Positions 33,527 through 41,876 of a DNA stretch of 64,000 bases are shown one piece after another. The number at the start of each line of letters is the position of its first letter. Positions within the stretch are counted from its first letter, which is position 1. Below the pieces are notes generated by a model that was given only the letters and a program-made list of their open reading frames with translations, searched no databases and was not told where the DNA came from. The position numbers and the translations under genes are program-made. Origin of the DNA: Nannocystis sp. RBIL2 (GTDB lineage: Bacteria; Myxococcota_A; Polyangia; Nannocystales; Nannocystaceae). Location: positions 3,682,151 through 3,746,150 of the forward strand of contig NZ_JAPNJW010000002.1 of the NCBI RefSeq assembly GCF_026626745.1, in the 5' to 3' direction.

Positions 33527-34141
33527 ATGACGACACGTTGGCTCCCTGCTCTGTGTACCCGCCCCGCGCTGCGCTCGGCGCGGGCGTTCTTGACCCGCAC
33601 CTGCCTGGCCGCGCTGGCCATGACGGCGAGCGCGTGCGAGGACCCGTCCGGGCCCGCCACGGGCATCTTCGTCAGCCAGGCGGGAGACGTCCTGCTCGCG
33701 GTCGTCGCCGCCGACGACCTCGTCACAGTCTTCGCCTGCGACGGCAGCTACGACTGGCTCGGCGTCCGCGCATGGTTTTACGGTGCGCTCGACGACGGCT
33801 CCGGCACCCTCACCAACGCCGATGGTGCCACCGTCGACCTCGAGATCCACGGCGACCAGTTCAGCGCCGCGCTCCGCGGCGAGCTCGTCACCAACGGGCC
33901 CTACGACTTCACCGGGACCGCAGTCGCGGGCGCTGACGCGGGCCTCTACTGGGGCCAGGTCGACGGCTGGATCGGCGGCTGGATCCTCGACGAGGCCGGC
34001 GAACAACGCGGCGCCGCGATCAAGCGCAGCACGGACGACGCCTCGCTCGTCTATATCGAGCCGGCCCAGACCGAGGTCGTGCTCGACGATGGGACCGTCC
34101 TCCCGCTCACCCGCATGACCGCTCCCACCAAGGTCGAGTGA
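33527..34141 (+). CDS. Small lipoprotein of unknown function
   Basis: 204 residues. The signal peptide is long and ends at TASAC. The mature part is beta-rich and acidic with repeated short strands (GIFVSQAGDVLLAVVAADD, GTLTNADGATVDLEIHGD, DFTGTAVAGADAGLYWGQV). I know no family name for it. ATG 33527 is preferred over the open upstream frame because GAGG precedes it and the signal peptide starts there. An AT-rich patch with TAAAAT (33428) about 100 bases upstream could hold the promoter. Confidence 0.65.
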   Translation: MTTRWLPALCTRPALRSARAFLTRTCLAALAMTASACEDPSGPATGIFVSQAGDVLLAVVAADDLVTVFACDGSYDWLGVRAWFYGALDDGSGTLTNADGATVDLEIHGDQFSAALRGELVTNGPYDFTGTAVAGADAGLYWGQVDGWIGGWILDEAGEQRGAAIKRSTDDASLVYIEPAQTEVVLDDGTVLPLTRMTAPTKVE

Positions 34142-34252
34142 CCGCCTCCCATGGACCCGAGCGATGAGCCTCGCACCAGCACCTGCCTGCTGGGCGGTAC
34201 GGTCGCGCGGAAGCTCGTGACCGGCGGGGACGTCCTGCGCTAACGTCGGCGC

Positions 34253-35299
34253 ATGGCGAGCGAGTACACCACCGACACGATCGAGGTCCTCACGGGGATC
34301 GCGGCAGTGCGCAAGCGGCCCGGCATGTACGTCGGCTCGCTCGACGACGGCATGGGCCCGCTGAAGTTGCTGCTCGCGGTCGTCACTTATGCCATCGATC
34401 CGCGTCAGCCCGGCCGCTGCCCCCGCATCGACGTCCGCGTCGACGCCGACGACTTCGTCACCGTCGCCGACGACGGCCCGGGCATCCCCGGCGGCTCGCT
34501 GGTCGACCTCCTCGAGCACCCGCCGTACCGCTCGAGCGCCCACTTCGGGTTCCGTGAGTCCGGCCTGCTGATGACCAACGCGCTGAGCGATCCGCTCGAG
34601 GTCGACACCGTGCACGCCGGCGAGCAGGCCACCGTCGCGTACGCCGGCGGCGTGCAGCGCGTTCCCCTGCGCGTGAGCGCCGCGTCGCGGCCGTCGGGCA
34701 CGCGCATCCGATTTCGCCCCGATCCGCAGATCTTCCCGAGCACGCGCGTGCCCCGGCTCGAACTGACGCAGCGCCTCGAGGACCTCGCGTTCCTGCTGCC
34801 CGCGACGACGCTGACGTGGAGCTTCGCGGGTGAGCGCGCGACGGGCCTCGTCGAACGCGTGCGCGTCGAGGCCCGCGGACCGCTCGAAAACGTCGCGCAC
34901 CATCAGGGCGAGTATGTGACGGACGCCGGCCCGACGACCATCGAGGTCGCCCTCGCCTGGCGCACCGAACCGTACGGACAGCCGGCGCGGATCCTCGGCT
35001 ACACCAACTTCGAGCGCGACGAGGACGGCCCGCACGTCCCCGGCCTGCTCGCGGCAATCCGCGATTTTTTGAAGATCCGCAACGACCGCGGCTACGAGGG
35101 GCTCGTGGCTGCGGTCAGCGTGCTGCACGACGATGCCCTCTACCCCCTCCATACGAAGGAAAGGCTCATCCACTCGCCCCTGTTGCCCGCAGTGAAGGAG
35201 GCGACCGCGACCGCGCTGCGGCGCTGGGCCGGGCAATGCCCCGAGGCCGCAGACGCGCTGCGCAACCGCATGAAGCCGCGACGAGGCCAACGTCGATGA
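34253..35299 (+). CDS. GyrB/ParE-like protein without Toprim domain and with a defective ATP site
   Basis: 348 residues covering only the GHKL and transducer domains of GyrB. YTTDTIEVLTGIAAVRKRPGM is a textbook GyrB N-terminus, and the Mg/adenine motif DDGPGIP is kept. The N-box, normally E-V-V-D-N-x-I-D-E, reads AVVTYAIDP, so the catalytic Glu and the Mg-binding Asn are gone, and the GLHGVG lid reads HFGFRESG. The transducer part keeps HTKERL, matching the QTK loop. It cannot act as a topoisomerase alone. A decoy, gyrase-binding or toxin-immunity role is possible. No partner ParC/GyrA gene is nearby. Confidence 0.85.
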   Translation: MASEYTTDTIEVLTGIAAVRKRPGMYVGSLDDGMGPLKLLLAVVTYAIDPRQPGRCPRIDVRVDADDFVTVADDGPGIPGGSLVDLLEHPPYRSSAHFGFRESGLLMTNALSDPLEVDTVHAGEQATVAYAGGVQRVPLRVSAASRPSGTRIRFRPDPQIFPSTRVPRLELTQRLEDLAFLLPATTLTWSFAGERATGLVERVRVEARGPLENVAHHQGEYVTDAGPTTIEVALAWRTEPYGQPARILGYTNFERDEDGPHVPGLLAAIRDFLKIRNDRGYEGLVAAVSVLHDDALYPLHTKERLIHSPLLPAVKEATATALRRWAGQCPEAADALRNRMKPRRGQRR

Positions 35300-35344
35300 C
35301 GGCGATGCGCTGGCACTCTGACGCAGATCCGCAGATCATTCGAA

Positions 35345-35740
35345 CTACTTCGCGCCCGGCATGGGCGGCGCTCCGACAGCCCACCAGCCATCGGGCACGA
35401 GCGCCCAGAACGTCAGCGAGAGGGCCACGAGCGCGAGCAGCGTCGCCACGGCCAAGCGTGAGTTCGCCCGGCTTCCGGCGAGCGCTCCGAGGCCCGGGCC
35501 GACCAGCAGGAGCGGCAACATCACCCGCGCCGGGCCCTGCGGGAACACATCGCCATTGTTACCGAGGCAGACGACGATCCATGCGAGCGTGAAGCCGGCG
35601 AAGGCGCCGGCGGAGGCGAGGAGCGGGCTGCGAAGGCGCGGCGACAAGGGGACTCGTCGGAACGGCGCGCCAGAGGCGGTATTCAACGCCCACGCGCCCG
35701 GACGCGGCCACGCCGATCCGCACGCCGTGCTCCGACGCAC
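35345..35740 (-). CDS. Small three-helix membrane protein
   Basis: Up to 131 residues. Three hydrophobic segments are clear: LLASAGAFAGFTLAWIVVCLG, VMLPLLLVGPGLGALAG and LAVATLLALVALSLTFWAL. No family is recognised. It is convergent with the GyrB-like gene, with 45 bases between stop codons. The start is uncertain: the N-terminal 35 residues are Arg/Pro-rich and may not be translated, with a TTG start before the first helix as an alternative. Confidence 0.5.
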   Translation of the reverse strand: MRRSTACGSAWPRPGAWALNTASGAPFRRVPLSPRLRSPLLASAGAFAGFTLAWIVVCLGNNGDVFPQGPARVMLPLLLVGPGLGALAGSRANSRLAVATLLALVALSLTFWALVPDGWWAVGAPPMPGAK

Positions 35741-35788
35741 GGCGGCTCGGGCGAGCCCTCGCTCGGACCCGCGACGAGCGCGATATTC

Positions 35789-35995
35789 GTGCTCCCCGAA
35801 GAAACCGACGATGTCACGCTGATTCGTGTGTGCGATGTCGCCAGCGGGCTCAGTGGCGGAACGATCGGGGTCGCCACCGGCGCCGGCTGCTGGTGGTTCT
35901 TCAAGAAGTTCAAGACGTGTAAAAAGGTTGGGGTCGGTGTGGCCACATCCGTCTTCGGCTACATCAAGGACAAATGCGAAGGCGCACAGAATTAG
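35789..35995 (+). CDS. Small Gly-Gly peptide, bacteriocin-like candidate
   Basis: 68 residues, GTG start. Residues 1-24 end in LSGG, like a double-glycine leader, though the other leader positions fit only partly. The remaining 44 residues are cationic and Gly-rich with small-xxx-small motifs (TIGVATGAGCWWFFKKFK and VGVGVATSVFGYIKDKC) and three Cys. This is the look of class II bacteriocins or of a small membrane-active peptide. It overlaps the next gene, which encodes a two-helix membrane protein, an arrangement seen for peptide and immunity pairs. No transporter gene lies nearby. Codon use is less GC-biased than its neighbours. Confidence 0.5.
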   Translation: MLPEETDDVTLIRVCDVASGLSGGTIGVATGAGCWWFFKKFKTCKKVGVGVATSVFGYIKDKCEGAQN

Positions 35996-36309
35996 TGCCG
36001 CTCAAGGCGCCTCTACCGCCGCAGCGATTCGGTTTCTTGCCGACCCGGGAATTCTGCGAGCTCGCGTTCTTCACACCATTCTGGCCGCTGTGCGTTATAG
36101 GCTACATCTGCCTGATCGCGGCGCTCGCCTATCTTCTAGGCGTCAGCGTCAGCGACTTCCTGTGGTGGCACCATGTGTTGCTAGCCATCGCCCTCACCGA
36201 AGTTTGGAGCGGCATCGTTGAGCTCTGTTGTCGGCGAGCGTTGCGACGATGGAGTAGGCCCCGCGCGTTGCGACGCGCGCGGGACGAGGTCTCGAGCGGC
36301 GGCGGATGA
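35974..36309 (+). CDS. Small membrane protein overlapping the Gly-Gly peptide gene
   Basis: 111 residues (ATG 35974, overlapping the previous gene by 22 bases) or 104 (GTG 35995, overlapping the stop by one base). Two hydrophobic helices: FFTPFWPLCVIGYICLIAALAYLLGV and FLWWHHVLLAIALTEVWSGIV. A basic, Arg-rich cytoplasmic tail follows. Its tight overlap suggests shared translation with the small peptide. An immunity role is a guess from the context; no family is recognised. Confidence 0.5.
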   Translation: MRRRTELVPLKAPLPPQRFGFLPTREFCELAFFTPFWPLCVIGYICLIAALAYLLGVSVSDFLWWHHVLLAIALTEVWSGIVELCCRRALRRWSRPRALRRARDEVSSGGG

Positions 36310-36469
36310 GCGCCAGCGCTCGAGCGACGGGAGCACGTCCTCGAGGTCGACCGCCTCGTGTTCGGTGCGGCGGTGGGCCTCGGGGTGAGCGCGGATGCCG
36401 TCGCCGCCCTGGGCGTCGGTCTGATCGTCCCCGCCCCGGCCGGGGACCACTCTCCCGGAGGTAGTCCCC

Positions 36470-37440
36470 GTGTCCGTCCCTGCCCGCACCTCAACCCTCA
36501 CCCTCATCGCTCTCGCCGGCTGCATCCCGTCGATCGTCATCGGCGACGCCCCCCAGGCCACCGACACCGACCCTGGCGAGCCGGGCTCATCGTCCTCCGA
36601 TACGAATGATGCCACCACCGCTCTCCCGACCCCCACCGATTCCATCGCCGCATGCGGTGACGGCCAGCTCGGCCCGGGCGAGGTCTGCGACGACGGCAAC
36701 GACGAGCCCAACGACGGCTGCGACGACGCGTGCGGGCGCAGCGGGCGGCTCGAGTGGACCATCGAGCCCGAGAACGCCGACTTCGTCACCGACCTCGCGG
36801 TCGGCGGTCAGGGCCAGATCGTCATCAGCGGCGTGAGGGCGACGGCGCCGAGCTGTGGCGGCAGGCCAGCGAGTTGCACAGCGTCGGCGAGGACCTCGTC
36901 GTCGTGGACGACCGCGCGATCGTCATCGGTCAGGCGCGCGTCCAGGGCGTCGACGACAATCAATCCTTCCTCGGCGTCATCGACGAGGACGGCGTGTGGA
37001 TCAAGGCCGAGCTCGCCGGCCAGCCCGCCCACGCCAACGCGACGGCCGCCTCACCGGGCGCCGGCGGCCTCCTGCTCGCCAATTTCGGCGCCGACCCCGA
37101 GGTCCTGCTGCAGCGCCGCGGACCCGACTTCGCCGCGCTCTGGAGCGTCCCCAGCTCCGACACCTTCGCCTCCGTCCACCTCGCCGCCGGACCCGACGAG
37201 CGCATCGCTCTCACCGGCATGGACCCGAGCGACCATCACAGGAGCGCCGTCCACCTCTACGACGGCGGCGGTGTTCTGCGCTGGAGCTCCGAGTTCGTCC
37301 TCCCGAACCCCGAGCTGTCCGACCTCCCGGCTGCCGCCGCCTTCGGCCCCGATTTCCTGGTCGTCGCCGGCTCGGTCCTCGACGAGGTCGAGGATGCCAC
37401 CCACGGCCGCATGTGGGTCCGTCGCCTCGCCCTCGACTGA
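36470..37440 (+). pseudogene. Frameshifted DUF4215-type lipoprotein
   Basis: The first part (GTG 36470, after GGAGG) has a signal peptide with lipobox LAGC and a Myxococcota Cys-rich motif CGDGQLGPGEVCDDGN followed by DGCDDACG. It is in frame up to QIVISGVR near 36838. The natural continuation (GDGAELWRQASELHSVGEDL through RMWVRRLALD, stop 37440) is in another frame, so one frameshift between about 36830 and 36850 splits the gene. The second part looks like propeller strands (VDDRAIVIGQA, ANFGADPEVLL, VHLYDGGGVLRW). Either a true pseudogene or a sequencing error; the intact product would have about 320 residues. Confidence 0.75.
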
Positions 37441-38026
37441 GCGCACCGACGTCTCCTGCCATCATTTGCAGCAGCAATACCGCCGAAGCGAACGAGGCTC
37501 GGCGCCCGCGATCGAGGGGCCTCCCGGGCCCATGGTCCCCGACTGCCTACATTGCCACCAGCCGTCTCATCCAGCCCATCCTGCCATCTGCCCCTCTTTC
37601 ACAGGGCTGAGTCCGCTGACAGCGGACCCACACTTATTATTGATGGACCGCCCATCGTCCTCGCGTGTGGGTTGGCGCCCGCGGCTCCACCTCGGCCTCT
37701 CCGCCCGCGGACCCCGATCGCCGCCCCGCGGCGCGAGGCGCGTCCAGAACATCGTTTACAACCCCTGACTCCGGTGCCTTCCCGCCCGCGGAATGTGCGC
37801 AGTCTCAACATTTGTCGCACTTCGCGCATCCTCGCGGACACCTGTCCAGGAGAAAAGCGCGCGCGGCCTCGCCCAGGTTCGCGGCCCCCAAGTTGCCCCA
37901 GAAGCCCTTCTAACCCCGTTTCCGCCGCGCTCTCCGAAATCCCTGCACATTCCGGGGAGTGAGCGGCTTTGGCCCTCTGACGATTTTTTCGTTGCCGGTC
38001 TTGCGGGCCTGGATCAGCCAAGGTTC
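37441..38026. other. Long intergenic region
   Basis: About 585 bases without a supported gene. Local AT-rich patches occur at 37632-37645 and 37981-37990 and could belong to promoters. No palindrome of the dispersed family and no strong hairpin was seen. Confidence 0.5.
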
Positions 38027-38626
38027 ATGCAGCCCCGCAACAAGACCCTCTACATGCTCACCTTCGTGTTCGCCGCGGCCTGCTCGCGCACGTCTCCGGA
38101 CACCAGTTCGCCGGAGCCGGTCGTGGAACCCTCGCCGGAAGCGACGGCGCCGTCGGAGCGAAACACCGCCGACGACGAGATCTTCGGCGTCCTCGACGTG
38201 ATCAACCAAGAGGCGGTCGCCCACGGCGAATACATGAAGAAGTGGGCCAAGACCCAGAAGGTCAAGGAGTTCGCGGCGATGATGATCAACGACCACGAGT
38301 TCGTGCGCGAGCGCGAAAAGAAGGTCCGCGACGCCCTCGACCTCTCGGCCACCAGCAGCCGGCTCGCCAGCGACATCGAGCAGGATTCGCGGCAGAAGCT
38401 CGACACCATGGGCAAGATCGACAAGGGCGATCCGCTCGACAAGGCCTACCTCGACATTCAGGTCGACGTGCACGCCACCTGGCTGTCCGCGCTCGACAAC
38501 AAGATGATCCCGTTCGCCCAGACCGACGAGCTGCGCGACGAGCTCGAAGAGGTGCGCAAGATCGTCGAGAGCCACTACAACCTGGCTGTCGAGATGCGCA
38601 CCAACCTCAAGACGGCCGACAAGTAA
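38027..38626 (+). CDS. DUF4142-type lipoprotein
   Basis: 199 residues. The lipobox FAAAC leads to a Pro/Ser-rich linker, then an all-helical domain typical of DUF4142 proteins: DVINQEAVAHGEYMKKWAKTQ, KEFAAMMINDHEFVREREKK and LDKAYLDIQVDVHATWLSALD. Ferritin-like four-helix bundles of this family are periplasmic, and their role is unknown. ATG 38027 is used because the signal peptide starts there and AAGG precedes it. Confidence 0.8.
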   Translation: MQPRNKTLYMLTFVFAAACSRTSPDTSSPEPVVEPSPEATAPSERNTADDEIFGVLDVINQEAVAHGEYMKKWAKTQKVKEFAAMMINDHEFVREREKKVRDALDLSATSSRLASDIEQDSRQKLDTMGKIDKGDPLDKAYLDIQVDVHATWLSALDNKMIPFAQTDELRDELEEVRKIVESHYNLAVEMRTNLKTADK

Positions 38627-38849
38627 CGGCCAGGCGATCCTTGGACTTGATCTGACTTCGATTGCTTGGACTGAACCGACCCTCGCACGCTCGCCTGGGC
38701 CCGCAGTGCGGCCCGGAGCCGGGCAGGATCCGCAAACCCCCTCTGACACCGACCCCTTGACCACTCTGACACGAGCCGCGGACGGACACTCCTTACGGTC
38801 CACGGCCCCCTCCATGCGGATCCTGTCCGGCCCTGAAACGGAGACCACC

Positions 38850-40088
38850 ATGCTGCGCGACCTCACCGCTGATTCATCGAAGGCCCCGGCCCAGGAATCG
38901 GGCTACCGACCCCTCACGGCCTATTTCCGCGACCTCTCCGAAGTCAACGTCATGACCAAGGACGAGGAGACCGCCGCGGCCCTCAAGATCGGCGAGCTCC
39001 GCAAGGGCCTCTGGGTGGCGCTCCTCAACTATCCCCCGTTCGTCGAGCCGATCTGCGCCCTCATGCGCCAGCGTCTGGGCGTCGACGTGTGCCCCGCCGC
39101 CGCCGTGAACGCGCTGGAGCAGACCTCGCGGACCCTCCGCGACCGCGACCTGCGCTGCCACCACGACGCCTTCCAGGCTTCGCGCGACGAGCTGGCGAAG
39201 GCCATGCTCGCCGCCGACGTCGACAGCGAGCTGGCCGACGCGATCCTCGCCGACCTCACCAGCCTCGAGGGCGACCGCAAGGCCGAGATCTCGCTCGCAG
39301 TCAATCCGCCGCGCCGCGGCAGCGTCCCGTTCGCCCGCTACACGGCGGAAGTCCGCAAGCAGCACGCCGCGCTGATGGCCGCCAAGAACGCGTTCGTGCG
39401 CGCCAACCTGCGCCTCGTGGTCGCGCTGGCGCGCCGCTTCCACCGCGGCAACGTCCCGCTGCAGGACCTCATCCAGGAGGGCAACCTCGGCCTGATGAAG
39501 GCCGTCGACCGGTTCGACCCGGCCCGCGGCTGCCGCTTCTCGACCTACGGCTCGTGGTGGATCCGCCACGCCATCAGCCGCTCGATCGCCGACAAGGCCC
39601 GCAGCGTGCGCCTGCCGGTCCACATGATCGACGCCTGCAACAAGGTCACCAAGGCCCGCCGCGAGTTCGAGGCCCGCGAGGGCCGCGAGCCCACCGATCA
39701 GGAGCTCTCGGCCGTCAGCGGCGTCAGCGTCGAGCGGATCGCCCGCATGGGCTGGTCGCTGATCGAGACCCCGCTGAGCCTCGCCCTGCCCGCCTCGCGC
39801 GACGGCGAGGCCAGCCTCGTCGACACCGTCGCCGACCCCGACAACGAGTCCGCGTCGGACGTGCTCGACCGCGAGCTGCTCCACGAGAAGCTTCAAGAAG
39901 TTTTCGCCCAGCTCTCCCCGCTCGAGGCCGACATCCTGCGCAAGCGCGTCGGACTCGACGGCGAGGAAGAGATGACGCTCAAGGAGATCGGCGCCGGCTA
40001 CTCGCTGTCGCGTGAGCGAATCCGTCAGCTCCAGGAGGGCGCGCTCGCCAAGCTGCGCGCCGAGTTCTCGCGCCGTCACTTGATGTGA
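38850..40088 (+). CDS. Sigma-70 family RNA polymerase sigma factor (group 2 like)
   Basis: 412 residues. Region 1.2 is YFRDLSEVNVMTKDEE. Regions 2.1-2.4 are FVRANLRLVVALARRFHRGN, PLQDLIQEGNLGLMKAVDRFD and FSTYGSWWIRHAISRSIADK. Region 3 is REPTDQELSAVSGVSVERI, and region 4 ends with LKEIGAGYSLSRERIRQLQ. This is the layout of the RpoD-related SigA/SigB/SigC factors of myxobacteria. The region between 1.2 and 2 carries a non-conserved insert. ACGGAG precedes ATG 38850. No anti-sigma gene is adjacent. Likely a stress or developmental sigma factor. Confidence 0.9.
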   Translation: MLRDLTADSSKAPAQESGYRPLTAYFRDLSEVNVMTKDEETAAALKIGELRKGLWVALLNYPPFVEPICALMRQRLGVDVCPAAAVNALEQTSRTLRDRDLRCHHDAFQASRDELAKAMLAADVDSELADAILADLTSLEGDRKAEISLAVNPPRRGSVPFARYTAEVRKQHAALMAAKNAFVRANLRLVVALARRFHRGNVPLQDLIQEGNLGLMKAVDRFDPARGCRFSTYGSWWIRHAISRSIADKARSVRLPVHMIDACNKVTKARREFEAREGREPTDQELSAVSGVSVERIARMGWSLIETPLSLALPASRDGEASLVDTVADPDNESASDVLDRELLHEKLQEVFAQLSPLEADILRKRVGLDGEEEMTLKEIGAGYSLSRERIRQLQEGALAKLRAEFSRRHLM

Positions 40089-40320
40089 CACGGCGGTCGG
40101 CGGCGCGGCGCGGACCCCAAGGTCTCCCGCTCGCCCGCCACGCGAGGTCGATCTTCGCACTCAAACGGGCCGAGCCCCCGATGCTCGCCCGCAGGACGAT
40201 CTCCCGCTCGCGTCGCCGACCGATCTTTTTAAGAAAAAACAAACAATCAGAATCCACGCGCTTCGACCGGGCCCTGCGCAGCCACTGGACCCGGTCGGAG
40301 CGCCATTTTTCAGTTTAAAC
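40089..40320. other. Intergenic region after the sigma factor
   Basis: No gene supported. An AT-rich tract CTTTTTAAGAAAAAACAAAC near 40225-40245 could act as part of a terminator or promoter, but no GC stem precedes it. Confidence 0.4.
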
Positions 40321-40510
40321 GAATGTCCCCGGGGACAGCCGTGCTGCCGAGTGCGCCGACGCACTGTCCGCGAACGCACACCGTACGCGAGATGTCCCTT
40401 GAGACACCTGGGCCCCCGGCGCTCGCCTACGCGCCCTGGCCCGACATGTCCCTTCGGTCATCTCCCTCGTGCTCGCGCGCGGATACCACCACCTGTCCCT
40501 GGGGACACTC
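40321..40510. repeat. Four dispersed palindromes in 190 bases
   Basis: Copies at 40321 (loop CCGG), 40390 (CTTG), 40444 (CTTC) and 40491 (CTGG). The spacers between them are unrelated in sequence, so the palindromes are the conserved units. They fill the gap between the sigma factor and the esterase-like gene. Confidence 0.8.
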
Positions 40511-40675
40511 GCATCGCACCCGCGCCCACGTCGTCGCCGCGCGCTCGCGCATCCGGTGATTCCTGCTGTTGCGATCTGCCACTGTCGCGATCCTCCACAC
40601 TTTTCATACTGCCCCGGAATTCCCGCTGAGAGCCCCTCGCAGGCGCAGCGGCGCCGCGTGCAGTACCGTCGAGGC

Positions 40676-41863
40676 ATGCCCATGAATCGTTCTCCTGTCG
40701 CCGCGTTCGCCGCCTCGCTCGCGCTCGCTGCGCCCGCCTGCGGCGACGACGCCGGCGACTCGCAGTCTTCCACCACGGACGGCAGCACCACCGCCGCCAC
40801 CACTGACGACACCACTACCGCCGCCACCGATGACACCACCGCCGCCACCGACTCGCCGACCACCACCGGCGACCCTGACGGCGCGGCGATCGACGCCCCC
40901 GCCGAGACCTGGACCTGGATCCCGTTCGCCGACGCGCATTGTGCCAATGGCGAGACCACCGGCATCGGCGTCAACCTCACCACCCGCAGCGATCGCGTCG
41001 TCCTCTACCTCGAGGGCGGCGGCGCCTGCTGGGACGAGGCCACCTGCTACACCATGAACGCCAGCGCCCACGTCGCCGACGGCTACGGCGAGGCCGAGTT
41101 CGCCGCCGAATTCGACCCGCACCTGCCCAAGGTCATGACTGCGCAGATCTTCGACCGCGACGACCCGAACAACCCGTTCCGCGACATGAGCTTCGTCTAC
41201 GTCCCGTACTGCACCGGCGACATGCACGGCGGCGACAACGTCGTCACCTACGGCGAGCGCACCACCATGCACGTCGGCGGCGCCAACCTGGTCGCCTACC
41301 TCGCGCGGCTCGTCCCGACCTTCCCCGCCGCCGAGCGCGTCTACCTCGTCGGCGCCAGCGCCGGCGGCTACGGCGGCACCTTCAACTGGTGGCGCGTGCA
41401 GCAGGCCTTCGGCGACGTGCGCGTCGACCTCGTCGACGACTCCGGGCCGCCGCTCGATCCGCCGTACCTCGCCAAGGAGCTGTCCGACACCTGGCGCACA
41501 CAATGGAACCTCGCCGCCTCGCTGCCGCCCGACTGCCCCGAATGCCTGGAGACGTTCGGCGCGATCTACGATTATTACGGCGCGAATCACACCACCCAGC
41601 GCTGGGCCCTGCTTTCATACACCCGCGACTGGATCGTGCCGATCTACTTCGGATTCACCCTGGAAGAGTTCCCGCAGGCGATCGCGGAGATCGTTCAGAC
41701 CCACGTCGCCCCTTATGAAAACGCCGGCTACTTCCTGCTCGACGCCGTCGGCCACGTCCTGCTGACCGCGCCGCTGCCGATCACCAGCGGCGGCGTCGAC
41801 CTGCAGGCCTGGCTCGGCCAGATGGTCGCCGACGACCCCGCGTGGGCCAGCGTCGATCCGTGA
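40676..41863 (+). CDS. Pectinacetylesterase/Notum-family lipoprotein
   Basis: 395 residues. The lipobox APAC (Cys22) is followed by a Thr/Ala-rich linker of repeated TTAATDDTT units. The enzyme domain shows the family pattern: YLEGGGACWDEATCY (about 115), FVYVPYCTGDMHGGD and the nucleophile elbow GASAGGYG (Ser about 227). The late His is probably in DAVGHVLL. Family members deacylate pectin or lipid-modified proteins; here a polysaccharide O-acetyl esterase outside the cell is most likely. A second ATG lies two codons downstream. Confidence 0.85.
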   Translation: MPMNRSPVAAFAASLALAAPACGDDAGDSQSSTTDGSTTAATTDDTTTAATDDTTAATDSPTTTGDPDGAAIDAPAETWTWIPFADAHCANGETTGIGVNLTTRSDRVVLYLEGGGACWDEATCYTMNASAHVADGYGEAEFAAEFDPHLPKVMTAQIFDRDDPNNPFRDMSFVYVPYCTGDMHGGDNVVTYGERTTMHVGGANLVAYLARLVPTFPAAERVYLVGASAGGYGGTFNWWRVQQAFGDVRVDLVDDSGPPLDPPYLAKELSDTWRTQWNLAASLPPDCPECLETFGAIYDYYGANHTTQRWALLSYTRDWIVPIYFGFTLEEFPQAIAEIVQTHVAPYENAGYFLLDAVGHVLLTAPLPITSGGVDLQAWLGQMVADDPAWASVDP

Positions 41864-41876
41864 CGGCCTGCACGAA

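Noticed and set aside
36310..36469. A minus-strand frame with a protein-like stretch (AVDLEDVLPSLERW)
   Set aside because: Too short, no start signal, no recognised family; may be a remnant but not supportable.
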